Assembly: GCA_028386065.3 (NCBI GenBank)
Contig: JAKUCV010004830.1
Span: 18,566-82,565, forward strand
From: Turnera subulata
Taxonomy: Eukaryota > Streptophyta > Magnoliopsida > Malpighiales > Passifloraceae
Direction: 5' to 3'
Length of the DNA stretch: 64,000 nt
Shown: one piece after another, positions 22,924-34,520 of the stretch
How positions within the stretch are numbered: position 1 is the stretch's first letter
Layout: each line of letters starts with the position of its first letter
Notes under the pieces: generated by a model
Told to the model about the DNA's origin: nothing
What the model saw: only the letters and a program-made list of their open reading frames with translations
Databases searched by the model: none
Translations under genes and position numbers: made by a program

Positions 22924-25900
22924 CTATACAGGAGCGTAAACGGTGGCTAAGCCTTGGTCCACTACTATTTGAAGCTTATCATAGGCCATGAGAGTCTTCT
23001 CATCACACTTATATGTTCCATTTCCTCTAGCAAGGACCTCGCCGTCTACATCTATGATGCCCCCCTTGGTTGTCTCCTCAACACGTGAACCAGGTTCTAA
23101 GATGAATGCTTTAACCTGTACTTTGTTGCAAAGCGCAGAATGCAAATGAGAATAAACATAGCTATAAGTTGCTTTGGAAAAAACTTATGATTTAGACAAG
23201 ACCCAATTAGAATGACAAAGCCAAATATTACTTCGCAAACATCACTTAATCAACAAATTATGACAATAATAGGGCCGTGACTGCTAAATCATCATTGCTG
23301 GCTGAACTAACCTTCAGATATACAACATATTCTGATGTAACGTGATCTCCAGTACTCAACTGAGTTAGAAATGAGAGCAGGAACAGCTTTGGGCAATCCT
23401 TGATGAGGATCAAGTCCAAATAACCGTCTGAGAACTGCACATCCACCACCAGATAAAAGGAAAAAGTCATTAAGTTTGAAGAACAAAAACAGAGCCAGAG
23501 TTCTCCACTTTACACTTTCCCTTAAAATGTTAGGCTACTGTGGGTTCAGTGCTGCTTAGTCTTTACCAGTCATGAATCCCATCTTTGTGCATTGAATAAA
23601 CCGAACGATCTCCAAATTATGCCAGTTCAGAGGAGATGTTTTGGAATTACAAGAAATTGCATGAGATTTTCAGAGCCCAAAAGACATGACTTATATGGAT
23701 GTTATCTTCAAAAAATGTAAAACAGGTTAGAGATGACGAGCTATATATCTTTCTTATATTTTTCTTTGAATTTCTCCCACCATGTATGACTAGCTGTTTG
23801 TAAGATACATGTAGTCCAGGAGTTCATTGGTCTAAACTTTGTCAACCATAGTGGCAGGAAAACAAGATAAATATATGATAACTCATTTTGACTGTTTAAT
23901 GGCGATTGTACGTGGACATGTTATAACATTGAAAAAATAGAGTTTACAATACTTTATCATAGGGGATGGTTCAACTTAAGAACAATGAATGCAAGGAGAG
24001 AGGCAATTTAATGCATGTCTAACTGTTACAGAAGAGATAATTTACGAAATTTAAAATGAAGGTGCTGGTATAAGATAATCTACAAATTTTAAAATCAACC
24101 TTTCAAATTACTTTTGAAACTGGGTCTGAGTTTCTGATAGGAATTTCTCTTTTCCAAAAGGCAGTGCCTGATGGAACTGTTGGAGTTCTATAAAATTGGC
24201 AACATACATGGTTTTACCGAAAATATATAGAAGTTAGTTTGACTTAGGAAATTTAATGCACAAAAGAGACCATTTCATGGTTTATTCCCAGCATTGCAGT
24301 CGCATGCTATGCACCACCAGCAGAGCAAGAAGAACTAACCTTTGCATCAGGTGCTGCCATGGTATCTTCAGCACCCCAGGGAACATTGTGAAGCCAGACT
24401 GAAACAAATGGTCCATTAATAGTCCTCCAATTCAAAGTCGTCAAGTCAACATCAGGTCCCTGGTAACCGCATCGTCGTGTCTTACCAGGCTGCTCAAGGC
24501 TGGAATTTAATTCAGCAGGAGATTCACCACTATAACTGCTTGGCTCCCCATAAGCTTCAAAGCCAGGTGCAGGCACGAAAGAAATGCATCCATTATACTT
24601 CCTCATATTGAATATTCGTTGAAAAGCCTATACATGAGATAAAGGAAAAATAGGATCTAAAATATAATCAAAGGCTAAAATGGATGAACATGTATAATAG
24701 AGAACCAAACATGCTGCACATGAAGGACTCAGAGAGTAAGCCTGGTTTCATTCAGGGATCCAGCTGAACTTTCAATACATCAATAAGATAGCAGCTTTGG
24801 GGGACTATAGTTAATGACTCCTATCATTTCAGGAGCATATGCAAAGAACTATTTTCAAATTCCAAGAGACAAAAAAGTGCAATATAATTATAGTCTAATG
24901 AAATGCACATGCACGCTGGCAGTTAAGGTTAAGGTTAAGGTTCAGGACCATTTATGTCATGAATTTCCAGCTATCCACTTGCATCTTACAAACAGCAATA
25001 TAAATTTGATATGGACTACATTTTAGAGTGAAAACGTCATACTTATCCTGAGTTTGGTGTCTAAAGCAGTACCTATACATTAAACTTACAAGGAGCAACG
25101 AAAATGTGAGGCTCCAAACTACATAACGAAACCCAATATGAGGATCCAAACTATATAATGAAATGCACTACTATATGTATCACAATAAACAGCCTCAAGA
25201 TAAGCAGCAAGAGAGAACATACATAGAATTCTAAACGAGCACTCCCCATCCATCGATATTTTTCAGACTCGATATCAATATCTGCCACCAGACCTGAAAT
25301 AGAAAGTGGAACCAGTGAGACAGATGATATTGCATCTCATAATGAAGAATAAAGTTGAAGGTATTCACTATCAGATCCTGTTTTGGAAACATAGATTGTT
25401 ACAACAGTCATATAGAGTCCTGCATCAGCTGTAAAACTGACATAAAAAGGGACATAGTGCATTTATTTATTTATCTATTTATTTAGCATCTTAAATATAG
25501 GAAATAAGAAAATAAGATATACCCCAGGCAAGCATTAACACACTGAAGTATTTGACCCCTCCTTGAACCATAGTAGCAACATCCAACGTACGCTTATGGC
25601 CTGAAAGCAAGTAAAAGATGAAAGAAGTTCTTTTAATAGATAGATTGCACCCATGTAAAACTCTTCTCCGCATATCAAAACATGGTTCGACAAACTTAAC
25701 TCCAACCTCGTATAATAGCAAGAACAGCATTAGTTGCTTTGCATGGTTCACCAACTAAATCGAGAGCAGATTTTACCATGCCATTTCCTGTACCTGATTT
25801 TACACATTGTTGGAACCATGAAAAGAGAGAAATAAGCTATTAGATCCACCAAATGCACAGATTACTAATAGTATATATTTAGAGTAAAAGGTTCACATAG

Positions 25901-26884
25901 AAAAGAATCCGAAATAGCTTATAACCATAATGAGCATAAAGAAAGCTCTTCAAGGAGTAGAATATGTAGCTACAATATCAACAAACTTCTCAAAGGCAAC
26001 TTGCACTTAGGGGCCAGGAAGTCTCAAAATTGTGTCTTCCAGATAAAAGAGGCTATTATTTCAGCAATGCAACAAGCTTTTATCGCACCACTCAAGAGGA
26101 AAGCAGACCAACTATGAAAGTATATAGCCACGTACATGTCTTGCTCCCTCTCACAAACATTTTAAAGTTCTCAATTTGGACCACTAATCAACTCATATAG
26201 TCAGACAAATGCAAGAACCATTACAATGTAGAACATCTTCCACTAACTATCAATGAATTAATCTAATTGAAATGCATGAATACCACGTTCTAGTCATTCT
26301 CAACTAGTCCTACACCATAATCATTATAGACGGTAGAAGAATTACACACACCTGCAGGAACCATTCCAATGGGCATCTTTATGGCCTCACTCCAGTCGTC
26401 TCTAGATAAAAGTCCATTGACCACCTACTAAAATGCTAGTAAGTAAGAGAAAAGAAGCACGGTTTTGTAGAGAAATTGTAAACCAGATTAAGGCTCTGAT
26501 AAACCAATCAATTCATAGCCCAATTAACCTCAGCAAGGACGCCATCTCCGCTCACACAAACAATCCCATCATATTTGGAAAGATCCAAATGGCTCGCCAC
26601 ATCCTTAGCGTGAAGTCGGTATTTAGTTTCTGATAACAACCAAATAGTAATCATTTTAGTAAAGAAAAAAAAACAAAAGGAAAGAACATCACCATTCAGT
26701 TCTTTTTTTTAATATAAATAAGGAAAATAAACCTTGCAGTGTAAATTGGACACCAGCATCTTCAAGTAAAGGCTTCACATCATCAAAGAATATCTTGGAA
26801 GCGCAATTTTTCCCTCCAAACGGATTCACAAACACAAACAACCTCTTTGGCCGACCTATCATCATTAACTAACAACCCAAAGTT

Positions 26885-26915
<31 letters not shown>

Positions 26916-27335
26916 CGAAACCCAGATATAAAAATATGGATTCCAATGCAGTGAAAATTTTCAAATATATTAATTACCAAGGGAATCGAGAGAGTCACGA
27001 AGACACCGGCACCAAAGCACTTGCGCGTCTCTGTTCAAAGGCTCAAAGACGAAATCTTTCCTCACCAGAGTTCCCGCGCTCCCTACACAGCAGATTCCTC
27101 CTCCTTTCTCCACCACCGTCTTGACCCTGATCTTAGCTCCTTCAATGGCGAAACCCAGCACCTCCTTCTCCAGAGTCAAGTCCCGTTGACCCTCTCCCCC
27201 TGTCCACCGGAGCTTCCCGTCGGCGGTCAGAGTAAGCACCGTGACGGCGCCGTTGATCCTGACCCGGTCCGACACCAAGTTTGGGTGGTGCTGCTGCGAC
27301 GATGACGAGGACGACTCCGGCCGAAGTTGATCCAT
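22924..27335 (-). CDS. SPHK1: Sphingosine (long-chain base) kinase
   Basis: A ten-exon gene with a predicted protein of 497 aa, close to plant SPHK1. Exons on the minus strand: 26978-27335, 26733-26855, 26529-26629, 26352-26424, 25707-25793, 25523-25600, 25223-25293, 24340-24627, 23312-23434, 22924-23115. The enzyme phosphorylates sphingoid long-chain bases with ATP to make the signal lipid LCB-1-phosphate, which acts in guard-cell ABA signalling. The DAGK-type catalytic domain begins near residue 121 (RPKRLFVFVNPFGGKNCA). The nucleotide-binding loop SGDGVLAEVVNG is near 187-198 and GTGNGMVKSAL begins near 219. The C-terminal half holds GPDVDLTTLNW, FSDGYLDLILIKDC and the IDVDGE motif. The N-terminus has a Ser/His-rich patch (SSSSSQQHH). 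The symbol is by family; the paralogue number is not proven. Confidence 0.93.
26891..26915. repeat. GA microsatellite in kinase intron 1
   Basis: A pure GA run in the first intron of the sphingosine kinase gene (CT on the coding strand), close to the exon 2 acceptor side. Confidence 0.8.
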
Positions 27336-27428
27336 TTCTTTGGATTGGTGGATAGCTCGAGGGAAGACAAATACTGGGTTTCGATTATATCGGGGAAAAA
27401 AGGAGTCTTTTGGGTCTTTGGTGCTTTT

Positions 27429-27444
27429 TTTATATATATATATT
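27429..27444 (-). promoter_or_regulatory. Candidate TATA box for the kinase gene
   Basis: On the minus strand an AT run reads TATATATATATAAAA about 100 bases upstream of the kinase ATG. The position suits a TATA box with a short leader. It could also be a simple TA repeat. Confidence 0.4.
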
Positions 27445-28636
27445 ATTGTGTGTTGCAGAAGAAACAGCTATGGTGGTGACTGGCTGGTTCTTTGCTTGAC
27501 TACTTGGTGTTCTTCGCCTGACGGCTGGGTTCCGTTACTTTTTGGCGTTTATTTGAATAACAAAAAGGGGTAGTAGTAGTTGGGAGGATAAGTGATGGTT
27601 TAACTGTCAATAATTTTAAGAATTGAATTTCCAATTTCGAAACATTTTTTAAAAGAATTCTTTATCTTATTTCCAGTTAGAGAGAGGAGATTCAAAAACT
27701 AAATCCTAAATAAGAAACTGCAAAAGCAAAGTGTTAGTTGTTATTGGGGGAGCTGATTCATAGCCAAACACAATTGAAAAAGTTGTTGTCAAAATATTAT
27801 AGTAACGAGAAAGCAAAGGAATATTTGATAACCACGATTCTTCCATTAATATGAGTTGTTACCGTTATTTTTTATTGACATCCTTATGTCCCCTCACTAA
27901 TGGAAACATTTAGGACGATATTATGCTCAATACTCCAAATAATCTTTTCAACAATCATTGAATTATTCATCGGAAAATAACAATGATTGAGTTGTTTTAG
28001 ATAAGTTTTAATCCCATGAAACCACTACATTTAGCTTTAGCTTTAGCTTCTAATTTTTTTTCCAAAGGAGTCAACTTGTATTTTTTTGGTACATGCATAA
28101 AGGGTATTCTAATTTTGATTGCGCTCTACTGGATAATATTATGGATAATAATATGAAAATTGGATTGAAAACTTATGACAATAAGGCCCACGTTTTTTAT
28201 AAACTATGCAATAGGATAACACAAATATAATCCAGTTTTAGTTCGATTACTAGCCATAAACTTTTAAAGAGTGTTATAATTCTAGACGAACATAGAATAT
28301 GCTTATTGACCAATGTAGTCTCAGTGGCAAGCGGCTTCGATTGATAGATTAGGTTTTCATCTTGCAAATTCAGACTAATCCTCCTAGGGGTAATAATCTC
28401 TCAATAAAAAGACAAAAAAGATAAATGCATATTTTGGGTTGGTATTGTTTTAATTATCTTATTTTAGTAATATTTAAATTGCCATCAATCTTTACTTTTT
28501 TATATACTTATAATTCTTACATATGTTTATATGTGTCCTTTATAGAGTTTTGGGTTAATCGTTGACGTGCACTGTCTAGGTCCCTTCTAGTGCACTCTTT
28601 GCTTGGACAGTCTTCGTTAATTCTAGGACTCAGAGC
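27445..28636. other. Intergenic, AT-rich
   Basis: Kinase upstream flank and AT-rich sequence with no supported gene. It ends at the 8-bp target duplication of the next hAT element. Confidence 0.5.
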
Positions 28637-29714
28637 TAGGGGTGAGCAAAATTACCGAGCCGACCGTGCCATGCCGATACCGTGGTTGAACCGACGGTTC
28701 TCGGTTCGAAAAATGACGAAAGCCACCAGCCACCCCACCTAATTGTGCCGAGCCGAAATGAAGGTGGTGAGGAGGCGGTAAGGGGTGGGTCGAACCGACG
28801 GTACTCGGCACAGGCCGATACCGCCCGGCTCAACCCCTCTCCCAACTCAAATTCCCCAACCTAATACCCCAGTCCAACCCACCCAGACAGAGAGACGAGT
28901 CCACATTACCCAACACCAATTTTAAAAGCCTAAAATCACTTTCACTCCTCTCTCTCTTTAATCTCTGCCTCTCGCCATCTCTCTCTCTCAAAACCTTTCG
29001 ACCTCAAAGACTCAATCAAACCCACCTCTCCCTCTCTCTCTCAACTTCGGCCGCTCCCATCCTCCTCCGAGGCTTTGCCTCAATTCCCCTCCTCCCTCAT
29101 CTCTAATCTCCCTGAACCTAAAAACCCTAATTTCCTCTTTCAAGATTCGATTTTGAGTGTCAGAATCAGAAACCCCAAATCCCAAATCAAAGCAAAAAAT
29201 CCCCAATCGAAGGATCAAGGATGAGGCCATGAGCATAAGGGGTTGAAGTTCAAGACTTTGCAGCTGATTTGATTCTGATTTCTGATATTTGTTTCTCACG
29301 TGTTTGCTTTGCTGGTTGGTATTGGATTTGGATTAAGCATTTGATCATTAAATTCCTTAGTCAAGACAAGTGGGATTGATATTTGGATTTGGATGTAGTT
29401 ATGTATGATTGTTTGTAATGATTCTGGTAATTGTTTCCTTTCTATTTGGCTAGCTTGAATACATGTTTAGATTTCTGGGCATTTATGTATAACTATGAAA
29501 TTCTGGAAATTTTAGTGTTCTAGCCTTGGTTGTGTTGTCGGCATCGGCATGGCTAAATGCCGACCGTACCGACGTCGATATTGATCGGTACCATGCCGAT
29601 CGGTACTAAAGGGAAAACGGCTCGGCGTCGGTCGGAATATTGGATAGTCGGAAAAGTCATACCGATTCATGTTTCGGCACGGCACGTGCCGAACCGACAA
29701 TTTGCACACCCCTA
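28637..29714. mobile_element. Non-autonomous hAT element with 8-bp target duplication
   Basis: A 1078-bp element. The ends are TAGGGGTGAGCAAAATTACC on the left and TTTGCACACCCCTA on the right, an imperfect inverted pair. Exact 8-bp direct repeats CTCAGAGC flank it at 28629-28636 and 29715-29722, which is the target size of the hAT superfamily. Subterminal zones are rich in CCGACCG/CGGTTCGG motifs on opposite strands. No transposase is present. The interior (about 28890-29230) is CT-rich and contains AAACCCTAATTTCC, like the leader and first exon of a plant gene, so it may be captured host sequence. Confidence 0.85.
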
Positions 29715-29828
29715 CTCAGAGCAGGGAGAGAAGAGGGGACAAGCCTTCTTAGATTTTAAGTCTTATATTATGTTACAGTAAATATACAATAATAAGATGA
29801 GTGGCTGATAATTAATGATAAGGATATA

Positions 29829-30150
29829 TCACCTGGGATGGTGGCCCAGTGGTAAAGCCTTTAGCCTGCCATCTCTAGGATTCGTGTTCGAGTCCCGACG
29901 CTTCCAATCAAGCCCTATTATAGTGTGATGTGGCCGAATATGGCCTTCCACACTGTGGGGTGGTGGCCGTTGAGCCCGGGGTCTCCCCGACACTATGACG
30001 CGTAGCAGGCGAGGGTGTCCGCTGGTGCACCGGTGGGCGGTCTCTTCTATGAGGAGGGTCTAATGCCAGGATGTAACCGGTACTGACCGGGGCCTGGACC
30101 GACGGGGCGATAATGACACCACTGATGCCTTTTTTTTGCGACAAAAAAAA
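29829..30150 (+). mobile_element. Full-length tRNA-derived SINE with 18-bp target duplication
   Basis: ATTAATGATAAGGATATA occurs at 29811-29828 and 30151-30168 and bounds a 322-bp element. Near its 5' end are an A box (TGGCCCAGTGGTAA) and a B box (GTGTTCGAGTCCC) with tRNA-like spacing. A GC-rich body follows, then the 3' end TTTTTTTGCGAC plus a run of A. The exact long target duplication and A tail show LINE-driven target-primed insertion, probably recent. Confidence 0.88.
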
Positions 30151-30734
30151 ATTAATGATAAGGATATAAATATGGGCATATAAAAGTGATAGAGATTAAC
30201 AAAGACTCCTACTAGGGACAATTGAGATAGAATGCCCCAAACATGCATCTAGTCAAATACAGAAAGGTAAAGAGTATTAATTTTTATTGTTGGAGGTTAC
30301 TTTGCGGGAAATCTATTACAAAAAGTACCATATGAAGTTTTATTATTTTTTTAGAAAATCAAGTAATTTGATGAAATAAAAAATTCAATATCCAAAGTGA
30401 TAGTTTTTCTTCTACAATTCGTTGTTGATGACACTTAGCAAATACTATAATTTAGTTGGATTTTCTTCCTATAAACGGACAATTTAAACTGTATAATTTT
30501 TCACCTTCTTTCACGCACTCAATGTATTGGTCCGTTTTTTTCAATACTATTGTTATTTTTTATTTATTTCAATCATATTGAAATATTTTTTTTTCCAATA
30601 AACATAGCTGCTATTTAGAAAGACACCTACATATTACATCACAACCAGTTTTACGGTAATAGTCTTAAAACAATACTAGTACACTATTGGGGTTATAATA
30701 ACCAGGGAATGCCATTGTGGTAGGCTCTCAAAGA

Positions 30735-31466
30735 TAGGGGTGAGGAGAATGACCAAACAACCCGGATTTCTCAATGTTCGGACCGAATTGTGCATAATTT
30801 GGACATTGTCCAAACTAAATTAAAAATTCGGGTTTGGTCTGGACATGACCAAATTAGCATATTAATTTGGTACGGGCAGCTTCGGAGAAATTTGGACAGA
30901 CCAAATATCCAAACAGACTTTTATACAAAACGACGTCGTTTTATGTTAAGGGAGGGAAAAAAATAAAACAAAAGGAAGAGGACAACAGCCCCTCAAGTGG
31001 ACTCGAACAAACCTCCAAATCTAATCCCAAAAATGTAATTCATATTTCCCCACTCTCAGTGTCTCTCCCCAGACTCTTCTTCGATCGAGAGCACGACAAC
31101 GGTGACTCGAGCACGGCGCTAACGACGGCTATTTTTTATCCAACCTTAGCCGCCTCAGCGACGTCCTGTTTGATTCTTCCGTCATCGGGTCGTAAGGATT
31201 TATGGTGGGCAATTGGGCATGTATAACTTCAATTTGGATTTATGAATTTGCTGGATTTCCTTCTTTTTTAAAATCTTTTTTCATGTTGTTTTGTAATTTG
31301 GACAATTTGGGCAAAGCGTGTCCGGACCAAAATATTTCGGTCTATTTGGTATTTGGACAATCTGGGTTTGGACATTGGTACGGACACCCTCAGAGCAATT
31401 TGGTCAGCCCAAAGACCAAACCAAATTAAGGGTGTCCGAACCAAACTGCCCAAATGCTCTCCCCTA
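30735..31466. mobile_element. Non-autonomous hAT element with 8-bp target duplication
   Basis: A 732-bp element with ends TAGGGGTGAG and CTCTCCCCTA. It is flanked by exact 8-bp repeats CTCAAAGA at 30727-30734 and 31467-31474. Subterminal zones repeat AATTTGGAC and GTCCAAA motifs in opposite orientations. The interior holds a 16-bp perfect palindrome AAAACGACGTCGTTTT (30927-30942) and a less AT-rich segment (about 30980-31220) that resembles a gene leader. There is no transposase ORF. It is related in end sequence, but not in interior, to the element at 28637. Confidence 0.85.
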
Positions 31467-31474
31467 CTCAAAGA

Positions 31475-32149
31475 GCTTTGCCATAACAGCAATTCCTTCC
31501 AACCCCATATCATATGCTTGAAAACTCATAAAGACCATAGCACTAAGTACCTACATCATTGTAAACATACAAAACACCTGGGCTCAGGATTATAATAAGC
31601 AAGCTAGTTTTGAATTACCTGCAAGATAATTCGGTCCCCAGCTCACCAATCCTATACCCATACGCATAACATTATATGGAAGACTAAAAGCTACAATAAA
31701 ACATTGCAACCAATTAGAAAAACATGATTGGCCTCGCCATCATCATCCAAAGACGAGCAGACTCGCCGGCAATAGGTCGAAGTTGAAAACAGAGGACAAC
31801 CCTGGGTGCACGCTTGTCATGAGTGGGGGGCATCTATCAAGTAGAGTGACCATTCTAGTGCAACGCACTTTGATTATCTCACCAGAGAATATAGTTGAGC
31901 CATCATATCTCTGCCGATGACCTGCACCTTAAACCTCTGATGGTGGGCCAAATCACATATCACTGCAAAAGTCAATATCAATAGCATTGTATAAAGCACA
32001 TTATAGCGCTGCAGTGTGGTCGACAACAAAAAATTTTGAAACAATAGCCTCCAAAGGAGCTGTGGTAATTGTTTCTCGCCGAGGAGCAACAAAAAGTCTT
32101 TATACCCCTCCCACCACTAGAGGAAATATTAGACTAGTGATCAACCGAA
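31475..32149. other. Intergenic between hAT element and LINE remnant
   Basis: No feature is supported. The right part probably still belongs to the LINE remnant downstream of its ORF1, but no ORF2 start is recognised. Confidence 0.4.
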
Positions 32150-33354
32150 CTACTCTCCCTCAGCCGGGGGAACACCCGACACCTCTGTTTCCCACACATG
32201 TTGCTGTCCCATCAACCCGCCACAGGCCCTACCCTCCTCTATCATCTCAAAAGCTTGTATCAGATCAATCGTAGAGGGCTGGTATGTCACCTTAGTTGTC
32301 CTCGCCATCTTCTTCCAGCTCGGCTTATAAGCTGAGGCGTGGATTGGAGTCGCATCATGAAGGTCAGTGATTAACTCAGCAATAGTATTCATTACCCCAA
32401 TGTGAGCTCTACGGGCAGAGTCTTTGATTGGAGATACAAGTACATCATTCGAGGCTTTCCTTTTCTTTCTGCCCGACACCAATTGTTGATCAGTTTAGGG
32501 TGTTGCAGCTGTTTCGGTGTTTATATCCTCCATTACTGGTTCCCAGTCTTTCTCCAAGTTTTCGTCCTGCACATCCAAAGGAGATTGCTTTTTTGCGAGG
32601 TAGTGTTTCCCCAGTATCTCCTTGGCCCTCATCCAGGGGCCGAAACTATCCTCAGCCTGTCTTTTGACTCCCTCTCCTGGTCTAATAGGATTCGAGCATT
32701 TGCTGGTGAGGTGGGTGATTCTACCACAATGATAGCAGAGTTCTCCAAGTCTTTCGTATTGGAATCGAATCGAAATTTCATTTCCAGACGAGTCCAAGCA
32801 AGCCACTCCTGGCAATAGAGGCATGTCAGTAAGGATCTCAATACGGGCTTTTAAGAAACCCTGCCACCCTAACATAGCCTCCAGAGTGGGCTCATAAAAA
32901 TAGAATACAAGAAATATAGCTCCTATCTTAGCTATCTTATCATGTGATAACAGATTAGGAGGAATATCATGTATTTGGATCCAGAATAAAACTTGGCGAA
33001 AACTTACTTGGCTAAGAATCATATTCGGAAACCAACCTTTGAGGCAGAAATGCATATTGGATACCAGCCAAAGGGAACCTTTTAGAACCTTTTTCTTGTC
33101 CTCTTCCAATTCAAAGCCAATGAGGAAGATATTGTTTGGCTTCGGGATGATCCGAAAGTCCCCTTTAATATACCATATGTTCATCATTTGGCTCCGAATC
33201 TGACTGATATGGGTCGCTTGTCCCCCAAAATCTTCCCAACAACATAGGTTCAGGCCACAATCGCCCCTAGGCTCTCTTCCGGTGTGACTTCACTTGTATC
33301 ACTGCTACTACCTCCCAGATCTACAATCCGACGAGAAGACGAGGCCACCATGGC
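32150..33354 (-). pseudogene. LINE ORF1 remnant (DUF4283 plus CCHC zinc knuckle)
   Basis: On the minus strand this is the first ORF of a non-LTR retrotransposon. It starts near 33354 (MVASSSRRIVDLGGSSSD). The LINE-type stretch VVGKILGDKRPI and then MMNIWYIKGDFRI lie in different frames, so the early part carries a TGA stop and a frame change. The long piece 32495-33187 has a DUF4283-like fold (GFELEEDKKKVLKGSLWLVS, FWIQIHDIPPNLLS) and a zinc knuckle CYHCGRITHLTSKC. A single in-frame TAA at 32495-32497 separates it from a basic C-terminal part (KKRKASNDV) running to 32150. ORF1 proteins of this kind bind the element RNA. The copy is inactive. The endonuclease and reverse transcriptase are not found next to it. 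Confidence 0.8.
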
Positions 33355-33876
33355 GCCGAACTACAGCACACCAAGATCCAGAACAAGACTGGAGCTATAA
33401 GAACAGAGGCTAGTTTGAAACAAAAGCCTCCCACTTTGTTACCACTAACTTTGGGGATACTCAGACGACACTCTCCCCAGCTAACATAAACAGGTGAATG
33501 CGATTGTAGAGTAGTAATTAGGACAGATGTAGGTTGAAATAAGCAAAAGGCAAACATATCTAAGTAAACTGAGTGGTAAGAAGTAGAAAGGGCCAAAGAA
33601 AAAGCGATATAAACCTAGTATGGGATTTGGGAGCTTTCTACGCGCTACACGTGCCATATAGGGAATAATCTTGCCTAGGTTTTAGGCCATCTGCTAAAAT
33701 AAATACCTTAAATCCACATTACCATACCGGGTTATATTATTATTTGAATTGAATTAATATTTTTAATCGCACGAGACCACGGGTTTTTGTATTTACAAAT
33801 ACAAAAAGTGGTTATCAATATTAAAACCCATAAATTTCAGTAAACCTTGGGGAGCTTTCTTAGAGTAATCCACCCA

Positions 33877-34357
33877 AGGATAAAAAGCTTTTCACATTCT
33901 TATACAGAGACAAATTCACTATTTCAATATTTTGCAACTTTATTGCACCTACTTCATACAAGAATAAGAGATTCCAATAACGTTGGCACATAAAGCGGCA
34001 GGGTGGATTGTTTGGGCCGTGGTGGTGCCTTGGAGAGGGGCCGACAATAGTTATGGCGGCCCATGAATTCTTTAATTTTTTTTATACAAGTCCATATAAT
34101 ACTGAAAAAGTGACAGACCCCTCTCCGAGGATAAGAAGCTTTTCACAATCTTATATAGAGACAAATTCACTATTTCAATATTTTGCAACTTTATTGCACC
34201 TACTTCATACAAGAATAAGAGATTCTATTAACGTTGGCAGATAAAGTGGCAGGGTGGATTGTTTGGGTCGTGGTGGTGCCTTGGAGAGGGGCCGAGAATA
34301 GTTGTAGCGGCCCATGAATTCTTTAATTTTTTTGATACAAGTCCCTATAATACTGAA
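33877..34357. repeat. Tandem duplication, period 251 bp
   Basis: The segment starting AGGATAA.AAGCTTTTCACA at 33877 recurs at 34128. Each copy is about 230 bp and runs through ATTGCACCTACTTCATACAA and GGTGGTGCCTTGGAGAGGGG to TATAATACTGAAAA. The copies differ at about a dozen positions. No coding potential is seen. Confidence 0.85.
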
Positions 34358-34520
34358 AATTTGGCCCCAACTATTTTTTCCTTTTTCATGCATAAAATAG
34401 TTCCCTATTGGTTCCTATGAAAAATATGTGTAATTGGTGGTGCATCATATTATTCATATTTACTGTGATGTAAATTTATAGTTTCTAAAAAAAAAATTAT
34501 AAAATTTATATTTAGTTTTG

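Noticed and set aside
24926..24942. Telomere-like repeats (AAGGTT)
   Set aside because: Only three short units inside an intron of the kinase gene; too few and not the plant telomere unit.
29835..29905. tRNA gene
   Set aside because: A and B boxes are present, but the sequence does not close into a cloverleaf with an acceptor stem; it is the head of a SINE with target duplications.
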